Below, one piece after another: positions 52,528 through 62,034 of a stretch of 64,000 nucleotides of DNA (the first letter of the stretch is position 1; every line of letters begins with the position of its first letter). The stretch is from Sphingobium sp. (GTDB lineage: Bacteria; Pseudomonadota; Alphaproteobacteria; Sphingomonadales; Sphingomonadaceae). Under the pieces are notes generated by a model, which worked only from the letters and a program-made list of their open reading frames with translations, was not told the origin of the DNA and made no database searches. Position numbers and translations under genes: made by a program. The stretch covers positions 27,501-91,500 of the forward strand of contig JAGRES010000035.1 of the NCBI GenBank assembly GCA_020446425.1. The letters run 5' to 3'.

Positions 52528-53187
52528 CTATTCCAGAGACGATAATATGGCGGCGCGGAGTTCCGCTATGCCCATGCCTTTTTCGGATGATGTGGCGATA
52601 ATATCCGGGTGTGCCGCCGGGCGTTGCCGTGCCTCCGCCACTGTGCGTTCGGTCACTTCCGCCAGAGCGCTCGCCTTTATCTTGTCCGCCTTGGTGAGGA
52701 CGAGACGATAGGATACGGCGGCGTCATCCAGCATCTTCATGACTTCGCGGTCGACATCCTTGATGCCATGACGGGCGTCAATCAGCACCAGCGCGCGTTT
52801 CAGCACGGCCCGTCCGCGCAGATAATCGTTCACCAGAAAGCGCCACTTCTTCACCACATCCTTGGGGGCTTTGGCAAAGCCGTAGCCGGGCATGTCGACG
52901 AGGCGGAACAGCAAAGGCTCGCCCACATCGAAGAAATTCAGTTCCTGTGTACGTCCCGGCGTGTTGGACGTGCGCGCAAGGCCATTGCGGTTGGTGAGCG
53001 CGTTGAGCAGTGACGACTTGCCGACATTGGAGCGTCCGGCAAAGGCGACTTCGTTGACGGTAGGTTCCGGCAGGAATTTGAGCGCGGGTGCGGATTTCAG
53101 AAAGCTGATCGGCCCGGCGAAGATACGCCGGGCGGTTTCGATCAGTTCTGTATCGGGTTCGCTATCCACTTTCCTATCCGTTCGCAT
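52528..53187 (-). CDS. engB: ribosome biogenesis GTPase EngB
   Basis: 219 residues. G1 [15 protein letters not shown]2 TPGRTQ, G3 [13 protein letters not shown]4 LTKADKI identify EngB/YsxC. Needed for 50S assembly. The ATG at 53187 lies inside a palindromic repeat (53178-53282); GTG at 53169 or later starts are possible, as the first residues are not part of the family core. Confidence 0.94.
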   Translation of the reverse strand: MRTDRKVDSEPDTELIETARRIFAGPISFLKSAPALKFLPEPTVNEVAFAGRSNVGKSSLLNALTNRNGLARTSNTPGRTQELNFFDVGEPLLFRLVDMPGYGFAKAPKDVVKKWRFLVNDYLRGRAVLKRALVLIDARHGIKDVDREVMKMLDDAAVSYRLVLTKADKIKASALAEVTERTVAEARQRPAAHPDIIATSSEKGMGIAELRAAILSSLE

Positions 53188-53282
53188 CGAGCGCAGGTTC
53201 GAGCCTGTCGAGAACCGCAGTCGAGAAGGCGTTCTCGACAGGCTTTCTCGGCTTCGCTCGAAAGCTGCTCGAACCGAACGGG
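53178..53282. repeat. GTTCG-type palindromic repeat between yidC and engB
   Basis: CCGTTCG to CGAACGGG ends with internal GTCGAGAA/TTCTCGAC arms. It fills the yidC-engB gap and overlaps the annotated engB start. Confidence 0.75.
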
Positions 53283-53301
53283 AGAGGAAAGTAGGAGATC
53301 A

Positions 53302-55008
53302 TCACTTCGCCACGGCCTGCTTGAGCTGTGGATGGCGGCTATAGAGCCAGCTCTGCTGCGCGATGGTGAGGATGTTGGAGGTGATCCAGTAGATCAGCAA
53401 TCCGGCCGCGAACGGCGCCATGATGAACATCATCATCCACGGCATGATGGCAAAGATCTGTTTCTGCATCTCGTCCATCGGCGCGGGGTTCAGCTTGAAC
53501 TGCAGCCACATGGTCACGCCCAGTATGATCGCCAATATGCCGATGCCCAAGAAGGCGGGCGGCGTGAAGGGCAGCAGGCCGAACAGGTTCAGCACATGCA
53601 GCGGATCGGGTGCGGACAGATCCTTGATCCACAGCACAAAGGGCTGGTGCCGCATTTCGATGGTCAGCATCAGCACCTTGTACAGTGCGAAGAAGATCGG
53701 GATCTGCAGGAAGATCGGCAGACAGCCAGAGAAGGGGTTGACCTTCTCCTTCTTGTAAAGGTCGAGTAGCTCGGCCTGCAGCTTCGGCTTGTCGTCCTTA
53801 TGCTTTTCCTGCAGCGCCTTCATCTTGGGCTGGATGGCGCGCATCGCCGCCATGGATGCGAACTGCTTCTGCGCAATCGGGAACATCAGCCCGCGCACGA
53901 TGAAGGTGAGCGCGATGATCGCCACGCCGAAATTGCCGATCTGCGTGAACAGCCAGTGCAGCAGCGCGAAGATGGGCTTTTCGAACCAGTAGAACCAGCC
54001 CCAGTCTATCGAGCGGTCGAACAGTTCGATTCCGCCATCCTGATAGGCTTCCAGGGTTTTCACTTCCTTAGCGCCGACAAAGAGGCGCGATGTGTGGGTG
54101 ATCGCCTTGCCGGATGCCAGCAATACAGGCTTCAGGCTGAAATCAGCCTGATAGCCGCCATTGCCCGCCTTGCGGAACTGCGCGTCGAAACTGGCTTTCT
54201 GGTCCGGCACAAGCGCGGACAGCCAATATTTGTCGGTAAAGCCCAGCCAGCCGCCGGTGCTGGTCAGCATGCCGGGTGCGGAGCCGTCATCGACGTCGTC
54301 ATAATTGACGTCGTAATTGGCTGCGCCATTGAAAACGCCCATCGGGCCGACATGGATGGTCCAGGTGTCCAAGTCGGTCGATTTTTCCGCGCGGCTGATG
54401 AACCCATAAGGGCGCACGCCGATGGTGCCTGCGCTGGCATTGGTCACCTTCTGCTGCGCGGTGATCATGTAATTCTCGTCTATCGACAGCGCGATCTCGA
54501 ATGTCTGGCCGGCTCCATTGTCCCAGCTCAACGTGACGGGCGATGTCGGCGTCAGCTTGTCGCCGCTCGCCTGCCACAGCGTATCGGCATTGGGCGCTTT
54601 CAGGCCGTCACCCGACCAGCCGAAACCAGCGAAATAGGCGTCCTTGGTGCCGCTGGGCGAGAAGAGCTGGATCGGTGGCGAATCTTTTTGTTGAGTCTCC
54701 TGATATGTCGGCAGGATGACATCGTCGATGCGCGCGCCCTTGAGCGCAATCGAGCCGTGCAGCTTGGGCGTCTCGATGGCGATGCGCGGGCTGTCCTTCA
54801 GCACGGCGGCGCGCGCGCGTGGCGCGGCAGGAGCAGCGGGCGCTTGCGGCGCACCGGGCGTCACCACGCCATCGGCGGAACGCTGTTGCTCGACCTGCTG
54901 GTCAGCCTGTTGTGCACCGGGGAACAGCCGGTCGGCGATATAGGGCCACCCGAACAGGATCAGCCCGGTCAGCACCATCGCCAAAATGATATTACGCTTG
55001 TCGTCCAC
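53302..55008 (-). CDS. yidC: membrane protein insertase YidC
   Basis: 568 residues. N-terminal anchor (MDDKRNIILAMVLTGLILFGWPYIADRLFPG), large periplasmic beta domain, and a C-terminal five-helix insertase core (WFYWFEKPIFALLHWLFTQIGNFGVAIIALTFIVRGLMFPIAQKQFASMAAMRAIQPKMKALQEKHKDD...). In an operon-like minus run after rnpA and yidD, as usual. Confidence 0.97.
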   Translation of the reverse strand: MDDKRNIILAMVLTGLILFGWPYIADRLFPGAQQADQQVEQQRSADGVVTPGAPQAPAAPAAPRARAAVLKDSPRIAIETPKLHGSIALKGARIDDVILPTYQETQQKDSPPIQLFSPSGTKDAYFAGFGWSGDGLKAPNADTLWQASGDKLTPTSPVTLSWDNGAGQTFEIALSIDENYMITAQQKVTNASAGTIGVRPYGFISRAEKSTDLDTWTIHVGPMGVFNGAANYDVNYDDVDDGSAPGMLTSTGGWLGFTDKYWLSALVPDQKASFDAQFRKAGNGGYQADFSLKPVLLASGKAITHTSRLFVGAKEVKTLEAYQDGGIELFDRSIDWGWFYWFEKPIFALLHWLFTQIGNFGVAIIALTFIVRGLMFPIAQKQFASMAAMRAIQPKMKALQEKHKDDKPKLQAELLDLYKKEKVNPFSGCLPIFLQIPIFFALYKVLMLTIEMRHQPFVLWIKDLSAPDPLHVLNLFGLLPFTPPAFLGIGILAIILGVTMWLQFKLNPAPMDEMQKQIFAIMPWMMMFIMAPFAAGLLIYWITSNILTIAQQSWLYSRHPQLKQAVAK

Positions 55009-55052
55009 TCTCGAAATGCTCCCCGACTGCGATTGCCGTCTTGTTTTCGTAC

Positions 55053-55265
55053 TTATGGAACCGGGTCATAGCCCGACCCGCCCCATGGATGGCAGCGCAA
55101 TAGCCGTTTCAGCGCCAGCCAGCTACCCCGAAACGCGCCATATTTTCGGATCGCCTGTATCGCATAGTGCGAGCAGCTTGGGTGATAGCGGCATGTGGGC
55201 GGGATCAGGCGGGACGGGCCGATCTGCCACAGACGGGCCAGGCCGATCAGCAGGCGGCCGATCAT
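55053..55265 (-). CDS. yidD: membrane protein insertion efficiency factor YidD
   Basis: 70 residues with the family pattern [62 protein letters not shown]. Helps YidC insertion. Overlaps rnpA by 4 nt. Confidence 0.96.
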   Translation of the reverse strand: MIGRLLIGLARLWQIGPSRLIPPTCRYHPSCSHYAIQAIRKYGAFRGSWLALKRLLRCHPWGGSGYDPVP

Positions 55266-55795
55266 CGCGCTCTCGCTTTGCCATGCCGGGGCTCGCGGAT
55301 CTTGCGCAGCGCCTTTTCCAGCTCGCCAGCGAGCTGCGCATAGTCGCGTTCTATGCCGCCTTCCCGGCCAATCAGCACATGGTCCGCGCCCGCAAAACCC
55401 GAAGCGGGCAGAACCTGCCGCGCCAATGCACGAAAACGGCGCTTCATCCGGTTCCGGACGACAGCGCCGCCAATCTTCTTGGTGACTGTGATGCCCAGCC
55501 GCATTGCGGCGTCGCCATCCTTGCGGTCCCGCACCAGCAGAACAAAGCCCGGCATCGGCTGGCGCTTGCCACGGTTGCAGGCGAGAAAATCCGCCCGCTT
55601 GCGGATTATGCCCAGCGGGGCTTGTGCCGGAGTCCGGACTGCTTCCGGCTGGTTCAGGCGCTCAGGCTCTTGCGGCCACGCGACCGGCGGGCACGCAATA
55701 TCTTGCGGCCGGCTGCCGTCGCCGTGCGGGCGCGGAATCCATGGCGCCGCTTGCGGACCAGATTGCTCGGCTGAAAAGTGCGCTTCATCGCTCAT
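55262..55795 (-). CDS. rnpA: ribonuclease P protein component with long N-terminal extension, nesting rpmH
   Basis: The conserved part ([27 protein letters not shown]...[28 protein letters not shown]) is clear RnpA. In its frame there is no ATG, GTG or TTG between codon 1 at 55795 and the conserved part (an internal ATG in PMPGF is too late), so the only canonical start is the ATG 7 nt upstream of the rpmH start. That gives about 72 extra residues (pI-neutral, Pro-rich) encoded over rpmH. Non-canonical starts such as CTG or ATT inside remain possible. Confidence 0.85.
   Translation of the reverse strand: MSDEAHFSAEQSGPQAAPWIPRPHGDGSRPQDIACPPVAWPQEPERLNQPEAVRTPAQAPLGIIRKRADFLACNRGKRQPMPGFVLLVRDRKDGDAAMRLGITVTKKIGGAVVRNRMKRRFRALARQVLPASGFAGADHVLIGREGGIERDYAQLAGELEKALRKIREPRHGKARAR
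55654..55788 (-). CDS. rpmH: 50S ribosomal protein L34
   Basis: 44 residues, [20 protein letters not shown] ... ending GRKSLSA, a full-length L34. It lies entirely inside the rnpA open frame, in another frame. The GAGGA sequence 7 nt before its ATG is its ribosome binding site and directly touches the rnpA ATG. Confidence 0.97.
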   Translation of the reverse strand: MKRTFQPSNLVRKRRHGFRARTATAAGRKILRARRSRGRKSLSA

Positions 55796-55926
55796 TCCTC
55801 AAAATTCGAATCATGCATGATAAAAAGAGGCCGCCAAATCGGGATTTCCCGCTGGCAGCCGCCAATCAGACGGGTGCCGATAGGGAAAGGCGGGCGAAAA
55901 GTCAACTCTTAAGCCAGCGACAAACG

Positions 55927-56865
55927 TCAGCGACGGTCGGTTATTCTAATTCCATTGGCCAGCTTATTTTCAACTATTTGCGGCGCATCCTCGCTCCAGT
56001 TGGCGACGAAGGTACTGATGCGCCGCAGGCCGGGCACGAAGGACGCGTTGTTTTCGCGGATGATAAGCGATGACGAATCGCGCGCTCGGCCTTCCGGCGC
56101 GATGGTGATGAAGGCGCTGTAATTCTCCTTGTCTTTCCCCTGCACCATGATGTTGCCTTCGATCAGCCCCGCCGATCCATTGGGCAGGTCGATCATATAA
56201 TTGGTGGCGTGGCCCGCGCTGTCGTCAAAGCTGTTGTGGACGATCTCCACTGCATTGGCGCGGCTCTTGATATAATGGCCGCCGGTTCCCGCCTCGAACC
56301 GGCTGTCGCGCACGATCAGCCTGCCGTAATGGCCGATATAGATGCTGTGCGCGCAATCGAGGCCACGGTCGCACCGGCCCAGGCCACTGAACGTCGAGCG
56401 TTCGATGCGGATCGTCGCACCGGGGTCGTTATGGGTGAGGATGCCCTGTTCGCTGTTGCGGAAGATGCTGCCCTTCACCGTCAGGTCGCCGCGCTCCAGC
56501 CTGATACCGGAGCCATTTCCATCGGGCACGTACAGGTTCTGGAAGGTGATGCCCTCCACTTGAGCCGCACGTCCACGCAGTACCAGCGCAGCCTTGCCTT
56601 CGCAGATTGTGGCGTCGAAAATCACGCTGCCCGGCTTTTCCGCCCTATAGGCAATGTCGCCGCCCTGCTGCACCGCGCACTGGCGATAGGTGCCCGGCGC
56701 GATCAGAATCGTGCCCTTGCCATTGCCGATGGCGGCAACCGCTTCCGACAAGCTCTTATATTCGCGCCCGCTTTCCGCGATAGTGAAGGGACGAGCATGT
56801 GCCGATCCCGCAGTTAACAGACCCATCAGAAACAGGGCGGATATCCGTTTCAAGAAAGTCGTCAT
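55927..56865 (-). CDS. secreted right-handed beta-helix protein
   Basis: 312 residues. Signal peptide (KRISALFLMGLLTAGSAHA) then parallel beta-helix repeats (ILIAPGTY, VIFDATICEGKAALVLRG, GITFQNLYVPDGNGSGIRLERGDLTVKGSIFRNSEQGILTHNDPGATIRIERSTFSGLG...). Likely a periplasmic polysaccharide-binding or lyase-like protein; no catalytic residues could be assigned. Confidence 0.78.
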   Translation of the reverse strand: MTTFLKRISALFLMGLLTAGSAHARPFTIAESGREYKSLSEAVAAIGNGKGTILIAPGTYRQCAVQQGGDIAYRAEKPGSVIFDATICEGKAALVLRGRAAQVEGITFQNLYVPDGNGSGIRLERGDLTVKGSIFRNSEQGILTHNDPGATIRIERSTFSGLGRCDRGLDCAHSIYIGHYGRLIVRDSRFEAGTGGHYIKSRANAVEIVHNSFDDSAGHATNYMIDLPNGSAGLIEGNIMVQGKDKENYSAFITIAPEGRARDSSSLIIRENNASFVPGLRRISTFVANWSEDAPQIVENKLANGIRITDRR

Positions 56866-57110
56866 GGCGCAGATCATACGGTGTATCGCTCCTGAAGGGC
56901 AGCATTTTTGAAGTATCGTAATGAAAGGTCTTGAAAAGCGTTCGAGGGTTCCCAAATCAATATTTGCGGGCCGGGCCCCTCTGGCGATGTGCGGATTTTT
57001 TCGTGCTCGTGATGTCGGACCGCATCGGATGACACCGGTGCGAAAATCTGACCCCCCTAGATCGCTCCGGGTCATCCGATTTGGATCAACATCCAATATT
57101 GGAGTGGCAA

Positions 57111-57293
57111 ATGAGTGATCGTTTCTTCAGTCTTCTCAGTAAACATCAACGGTTTGACGACGCCTTGCAAGCCGAGCAAAACCGGGCGGCACCTGACACC
57201 GCGCGCCTGCAATATCTCAAACGTATGAAGCTGCGCATCAAGGACCGGATGGTGCAGTTGATGCGGACAGGAAGAGCGTTGCAATCCTCCTGA
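57111..57293 (+). CDS. YdcH/DUF465-family small protein
   Basis: 60 residues, highly charged helical hairpin (FFSLLSKHQRFDDALQAEQNRAAPDTARLQYLKRMKLRIKDRM), as in YdcH/DUF465 proteins of unknown function. Start ATG 57111. Confidence 0.75.
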   Translation: MSDRFFSLLSKHQRFDDALQAEQNRAAPDTARLQYLKRMKLRIKDRMVQLMRTGRALQSS

Positions 57294-57349
57294 TATAATC
57301 GACAGCATGGCGGAGGCACGGCTTGGCTCGCGCCTCCGTTTCCCTGGTG

Positions 57350-59965
57350 TCAGTCCAGGTTGGGCCTTAGCCAGCGTTCGGCGGTTGCGAGGTCGACGCC
57401 GCGCCGCTGCGCATATTCCTCCAGCTGATCGCGACCGATTCGCGCAACGCCGAAATATTCGGATTCCGGGTGGCCGAAATAAAAGCCGCTGACGGCTGCC
57501 GTCGGCCACATCGCGAAGCTGTCGGTCAGCGTGATGCCAGTATGATGGGTCGCATCCAGCATGTCAAACAGCAGCGGCTTCTGGCTATGATCCGGGCAGG
57601 CAGGGTAGCCCGGCGCCGGGCGGATACCGCGATATTGCTCCTTGATCAGCGCCTCGTTGGTCAGCTGCTCGCCCTCGGCATAGCCCCATAATTCCGTGCG
57701 GACATGGTGATGCAGGCGCTCGGCAAAAGCCTCCGCCAAGCGGTCGGCCAACGCTTTCAGCAAGATATCGTTATAGTCATCGTGCCGCGCCTTGAACTGG
57801 GCCAGATGCGTTTCGATGCCGTGGCCTGCAGTTACCGCGAAGCCACCGATCCAGTCGCCGTCATGGCTGATGAAATCGGCGAGACACATATTGGCGCGGC
57901 CCTCCCGCTTGGCGATCTGCTGGCGCAGGAAGGGCATGCGGACATGCTTTTCATCCTCGATATGGATGATGACATCGTCGCCTTCTCGGCGGCACGGCCA
58001 TAGCGCGGCCACGCCGCTCGCCTTGATCCATTTCTCGTCGATGATCTGCTTGAGCATCTTCTGCGCGTCGTCGAACAGGTTACGCGCGCTCTCGCCCACG
58101 ACAGGATCGTCGAGAATGGCCGGGTAATTGCCCGCCAGTTCCCATGCGCGGAAGAAGGGCGTCCAGTCGATATAGTTGGCGAGGTCGGCGAGATCCCAAT
58201 CGTCGAACACATGCAGGCCAGGCTGTTTGGGCGCATGCGGTTTCAGCGCTTCGTCGATGGTGAAGGCGTTGGCGCGTGCATCCTCAATGCTGACCAGCGC
58301 GCTCTGGCCCTTGCCCGCGCGGACATCGCGAATATGTTCATATTCTCCTGCTGTCTGACTGACGAACCCGTCCTTCTGCGTGTCGGAAACCAGCGCAGTC
58401 GCGACGCCGACCGCGCGGCTGGCGTCGAGCACATGCACGACCGGTCCATCATAGGCCGGGTCGATCTTCAGCGCAGTATGCACTTTGGAGGTAGTGGCGC
58501 CGCCGATCAGCAGCGGCATGGTCATGCCCGCCTTCTGCATTTCCTCGGCAACCGTCACCATTTCGTCGAGCGATGGGGTGATGAGGCCGGAAAGGCCGAT
58601 CATGTCCGCGTCATTTTCATTGGCGGCGGCAAGGATATCGGACCACGGCACCATCACGCCGAGATCGACGACCTCGAAGCCGTTACACTGCATGACGACG
58701 CCGACAATATTCTTGCCGATATCGTGCACGTCGCCCTTGACGGTCGCCATGATGATCTTGCCCTTGCCTTTCGAGTTCTCATCCTTTTCGGCTTCGATAT
58801 AGGGGAACAGGTGGGCGACGGCCTGCTTCATCACGCGCGCGGATTTGACGACCTGGGGCAGGAACATCTTGCCCGATCCGAACAGGTCGCCGACGACGTT
58901 CATGCCATCCATCAGCGGACCCTCGATCACCTCGATGGGACGTCCGCCGCGCTCGGCGATGGCAAGGCGCGCTTCCTCGGTATCCTCGATCACATGGGCG
59001 TCGATGCCCTTGACCAGCGCATGTTCAATGCGTTTCTCGACCGGCCAGCCGCGCCATTCCGCCGCGGCTTTTTCCGCCACGGCGTCGGTGCCTTTGAACT
59101 TTTCGGCCAGCGCGACGAGTCGCTCGCCCGCTTCGGGATCGCTATTGAGGATGACATCCTCGCATGCCTTGCGCAGTTCCGGGTCGATCGTGTCATAGAC
59201 GTCGAGCTGGCCGGCATTGACGATCGCCATGTCGAGGCCAGCGGGAATGGCATGATAGAGGAACACGCTGTGCATCGCGCGGCGTACGGTCTCGTTGCCG
59301 CGGAAGGAGAAGGAGAGGTTGGAGAGGCCGCCCGAAAAATGCGCATGTGGGCAGCGCTCGCGAATGACCTTCACCGCCTCGATAAAATCGACCGCATAAT
59401 TATTATGCTCCTCGATACCGGTTGCGACCGCGAAGATATTGGGATCGAAGATGATGTCCTCGGGCGGAAAACCGATACCGGTCAGCAGCGTATAGGCCCG
59501 CTCGCAGATCTCGATTTTGCGATCCTTGGTATCCGCCTGCCCGGTCTCGTCGAACGCCATGACGACGACCGCCGCCCCATAGGCCATGCATTTGCGCGCA
59601 TGGTCAAGGAACGCTTCTTCGCCTTCCTTCATGCTGATCGAGTTGACGATGGGCTTGCCGGACACGCATTTGAGGCCCGCCTCGATCACGCTCCATTTTG
59701 AGCTGTCGATCATCACCGGCACGCGGGAAATATCCGGCTCGGCGGTGATGAGCTTCAGGAACTGCTCCATCGCCGCCTCGGAATCGAGTAGGCCTTCGTC
59801 CATGTTGACATCGACGATCTGGGCGCCATTTTCCACCTGCTGCCGCGCGATTTCAACAGCGGCGGCATAATCGTCCGCCATGATCAGCTTCTTGAACTTG
59901 GCCGATCCGGTGACATTGGTGCGCTCGCCGATATTGACGAAATTGGCTGTGCTCGCTTGATTCAT
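57350..59965 (-). CDS. metH: methionine synthase, C-terminal part (pterin, B12 and activation domains)
   Basis: 871 residues. Pterin-binding domain ([21 protein letters not shown]...), B12-binding domain with [16 protein letters not shown] (cobalamin-ligand His in DVHDIG), and the AdoMet activation domain ([35 protein letters not shown]). The homocysteine-binding domain is a separate upstream gene, as in many alphaproteobacteria. Last gene of the sahR operon, 93 bp after metH-N with a palindromic repeat between. Confidence 0.96.
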   Translation of the reverse strand: MNQASTANFVNIGERTNVTGSAKFKKLIMADDYAAAVEIARQQVENGAQIVDVNMDEGLLDSEAAMEQFLKLITAEPDISRVPVMIDSSKWSVIEAGLKCVSGKPIVNSISMKEGEEAFLDHARKCMAYGAAVVVMAFDETGQADTKDRKIEICERAYTLLTGIGFPPEDIIFDPNIFAVATGIEEHNNYAVDFIEAVKVIRERCPHAHFSGGLSNLSFSFRGNETVRRAMHSVFLYHAIPAGLDMAIVNAGQLDVYDTIDPELRKACEDVILNSDPEAGERLVALAEKFKGTDAVAEKAAAEWRGWPVEKRIEHALVKGIDAHVIEDTEEARLAIAERGGRPIEVIEGPLMDGMNVVGDLFGSGKMFLPQVVKSARVMKQAVAHLFPYIEAEKDENSKGKGKIIMATVKGDVHDIGKNIVGVVMQCNGFEVVDLGVMVPWSDILAAANENDADMIGLSGLITPSLDEMVTVAEEMQKAGMTMPLLIGGATTSKVHTALKIDPAYDGPVVHVLDASRAVGVATALVSDTQKDGFVSQTAGEYEHIRDVRAGKGQSALVSIEDARANAFTIDEALKPHAPKQPGLHVFDDWDLADLANYIDWTPFFRAWELAGNYPAILDDPVVGESARNLFDDAQKMLKQIIDEKWIKASGVAALWPCRREGDDVIIHIEDEKHVRMPFLRQQIAKREGRANMCLADFISHDGDWIGGFAVTAGHGIETHLAQFKARHDDYNDILLKALADRLAEAFAERLHHHVRTELWGYAEGEQLTNEALIKEQYRGIRPAPGYPACPDHSQKPLLFDMLDATHHTGITLTDSFAMWPTAAVSGFYFGHPESEYFGVARIGRDQLEEYAQRRGVDLATAERWLRPNLD

Positions 59966-59973
59966 CTCTGACT

Positions 59974-60049
59974 TCCGTTCGCCCTGAGCTTGTCGAAGGG
60001 CGTTGTTTCCTGATGACGTATCGGGCTTCGACAGGCCCAGCCCGAACGG
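59974..60049. repeat. GTTCG-type palindromic repeat between the two metH genes
   Basis: CCGTTCGCCCTGAGCTTGTCGAAGGGC paired with GCTTCGACAGGCCCAGCCCGAACGG. It fills most of the 93-bp intergenic gap. Sixth copy in the window. Confidence 0.75.
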
Positions 60050-60058
60050 TTGTTTTAG

Positions 60059-61108
60059 TTACGCCGCGATGTGCATAGGTTCGAGGCCAGCGAGGCGCGT
60101 GATAACCGGCACTTCGGGCACCTGTCTCGGCTTCGCATTTGCAAGCGCTTTGGTAATCGCGCCGATATGGTCGGGCGTGGTGCCGCAGCATCCGCCGACC
60201 ATATTGACCAGCCCTTCGTCGGTCCACACGCGGATCAGCTCCGCCGTGCGTTCGGGCAGTTCGTCATACTGGCCCAGCTCATTGGGCAGGCCCGCATTGG
60301 GATAGGCAAGGATCAGCGTATCGGCGATCTTGGACAGTTCGGCGAGATAAGGGCGCAGTTTGTCCGCACCGAATGCGCAATTGGCGCCGATGGTAATCGG
60401 TTTCAGATGCCGCAGCGTGTACCAGAAGGCCGCCAGCGTATGGCCGGAAAGATTGCGGCCCGACATATCGGTGATGGTGAAGCTCATCATCAGGGGCACG
60501 GAACGCCCGGCGGCTGCCTCGGCTTCCTTTGCCGCCATGCCCGCTGCCTTGGCGTTCAGCGTGTCGAAGCAGGTTTCGATCAGGATGAAGTCCACGCCGC
60601 CTTCGATCAGAGCGTCGCATTGCTCGCGATAATGAGTTTTCAGCGTGTCATAATCGACCTCGCGAAAGGCGGGGTCGTTAACCTGCGGGCTGATCGACAG
60701 CGTCTTGTTCGTGGGGCCAATGGATCCGGTGACGAAGCGTTTGACGCCATCCTGCGCTTCGGCTTCGTCGCAGGCTTCCCGCGCCAGCCGCGCCGCCGCG
60801 ATGTTCAGTTCCCGCACCAGATGCTCGCAGCCATAATCGGCCATGGCGATCTGTGTGCTTGAGAAGGTATTGGTCTCGATCATGTCCGCGCCATTGTCGA
60901 TATAGGCCTTGTGAATGGCCTTCACGACGTCCGGACGGGTCAGGCACAGCAGGTCGTTATTGCCCTTCTGATCCTTTTCGAGGGGCAGGTCGCCGCGATA
61001 ATCGGCCTCGGTCAGGCCATATTTCTGGATTGCCGTGCCGTAGCCGCCGTCAAAGATCATCACCTTCCTGGCGGCGCGCTCGCGGAACAGGGTTTCGGCA
61101 TCTGTCAT
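60059..61108 (-). CDS. metH: methionine synthase, homocysteine-binding part
   Basis: 349 residues, homocysteine S-methyltransferase domain. Starts MIFDGGYGTAIQKYGLTE; zinc ligands are Cys in GANCAFGAD and the CC pair in GGCCGTTPDHI. Works with the downstream B12-binding MetH part. Its start overlaps the metF stop (ATGA). Confidence 0.95.
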   Translation of the reverse strand: MTDAETLFRERAARKVMIFDGGYGTAIQKYGLTEADYRGDLPLEKDQKGNNDLLCLTRPDVVKAIHKAYIDNGADMIETNTFSSTQIAMADYGCEHLVRELNIAAARLAREACDEAEAQDGVKRFVTGSIGPTNKTLSISPQVNDPAFREVDYDTLKTHYREQCDALIEGGVDFILIETCFDTLNAKAAGMAAKEAEAAAGRSVPLMMSFTITDMSGRNLSGHTLAAFWYTLRHLKPITIGANCAFGADKLRPYLAELSKIADTLILAYPNAGLPNELGQYDELPERTAELIRVWTDEGLVNMVGGCCGTTPDHIGAITKALANAKPRQVPEVPVITRLAGLEPMHIAA

Positions 61109-62034
61109 TTCGATATGTCCTTCGGGCGCATACCGAGCAAATGGCAGATCGCATAGCTCAACTCGGCACGGTTCAATGTGTAGAAATGGAAACTGCGTAC
61201 ACCGCCCGCATAGAGCTTGCGGCACAGTTCAGCGGCGATGGTGGCCGCGATGAGCTGGCGGGCAGGGGGGTGGTCGTCCAGCCCTTCGAATAGCCGCGCC
61301 ATCCAGCCTGGCACGTCGGTGTTGCACATGGCCGACATTTTCTTGATGCCCGCGAAATTGGTAACGGGCATGATACCGGGCAGGATTTCGGCGTCGATAC
61401 CGGCCGCGCGTGCTTCGTCGACGAACCGGAAATAGTTTTCAGGCGAGAAGAAGAACTGCGTGATAGCCCGCGTGGCGCCCGCATCCAGCTTGCGCTTGAG
61501 GTTGTCCATATCGCTCTTGGCACAATCGGCGTCAGGATGAACTTCGGGATAGGCGGCTACGCTGATCTCGAAATCATGCAGGTCTTTGAGGCCCGCCACC
61601 AGCTCGGCGGCGTTTTGATAGCCTTCCGGATGTGGCACGAATTTCGCGCCCTGTTCCGGCGGGTCGCCGCGCAGCGCGACGATATGACGCACGCCCGCTT
61701 CCCAATAGGCATGGGCGACTTCGGTAATCTCCGCCTTGCTGGCGGCAACGCACGTGAGGTGGGCTGCGGCTGGAATAGCCGTTTCCTTGGCGATTCGCGC
61801 GACGGTATTATGCGTGCGTTCGCGGGTTGTCCCACCCGCGCCATAGGTGACGGATACGAAGCGCGGCCCGAGAGGGGTCAGCGTCTCGATGCTTTCCCAT
61901 AGCGTCTCCTCCATCTTCTCCGTCTTGGGCGGGAAGAATTCGAAGCTGACGTCGGCGTCTCCGCCCAGGTCCGCATAAAGCGGCGCGTCCAATATCCGTC
62001 TGGCTTCGGCCAGCACCTTCTGTTCGGCATTCAT
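61105..62034 (-). CDS. metF: methylenetetrahydrofolate reductase
   Basis: 309 residues. SFEFFPPKTEKMEETLWESIETLTPLGPRFVSVTYGAGGTTRERT with its catalytic Glu, plus RGDPPEQG and FFSPENYFRFVDEARAAGI, identify MetF (FAD). Supplies methyl-THF to MetH. Its ATG shares one base with the sahR stop (TAATG). Confidence 0.96.
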   Translation of the reverse strand: MNAEQKVLAEARRILDAPLYADLGGDADVSFEFFPPKTEKMEETLWESIETLTPLGPRFVSVTYGAGGTTRERTHNTVARIAKETAIPAAAHLTCVAASKAEITEVAHAYWEAGVRHIVALRGDPPEQGAKFVPHPEGYQNAAELVAGLKDLHDFEISVAAYPEVHPDADCAKSDMDNLKRKLDAGATRAITQFFFSPENYFRFVDEARAAGIDAEILPGIMPVTNFAGIKKMSAMCNTDVPGWMARLFEGLDDHPPARQLIAATIAAELCRKLYAGGVRSFHFYTLNRAELSYAICHLLGMRPKDISK

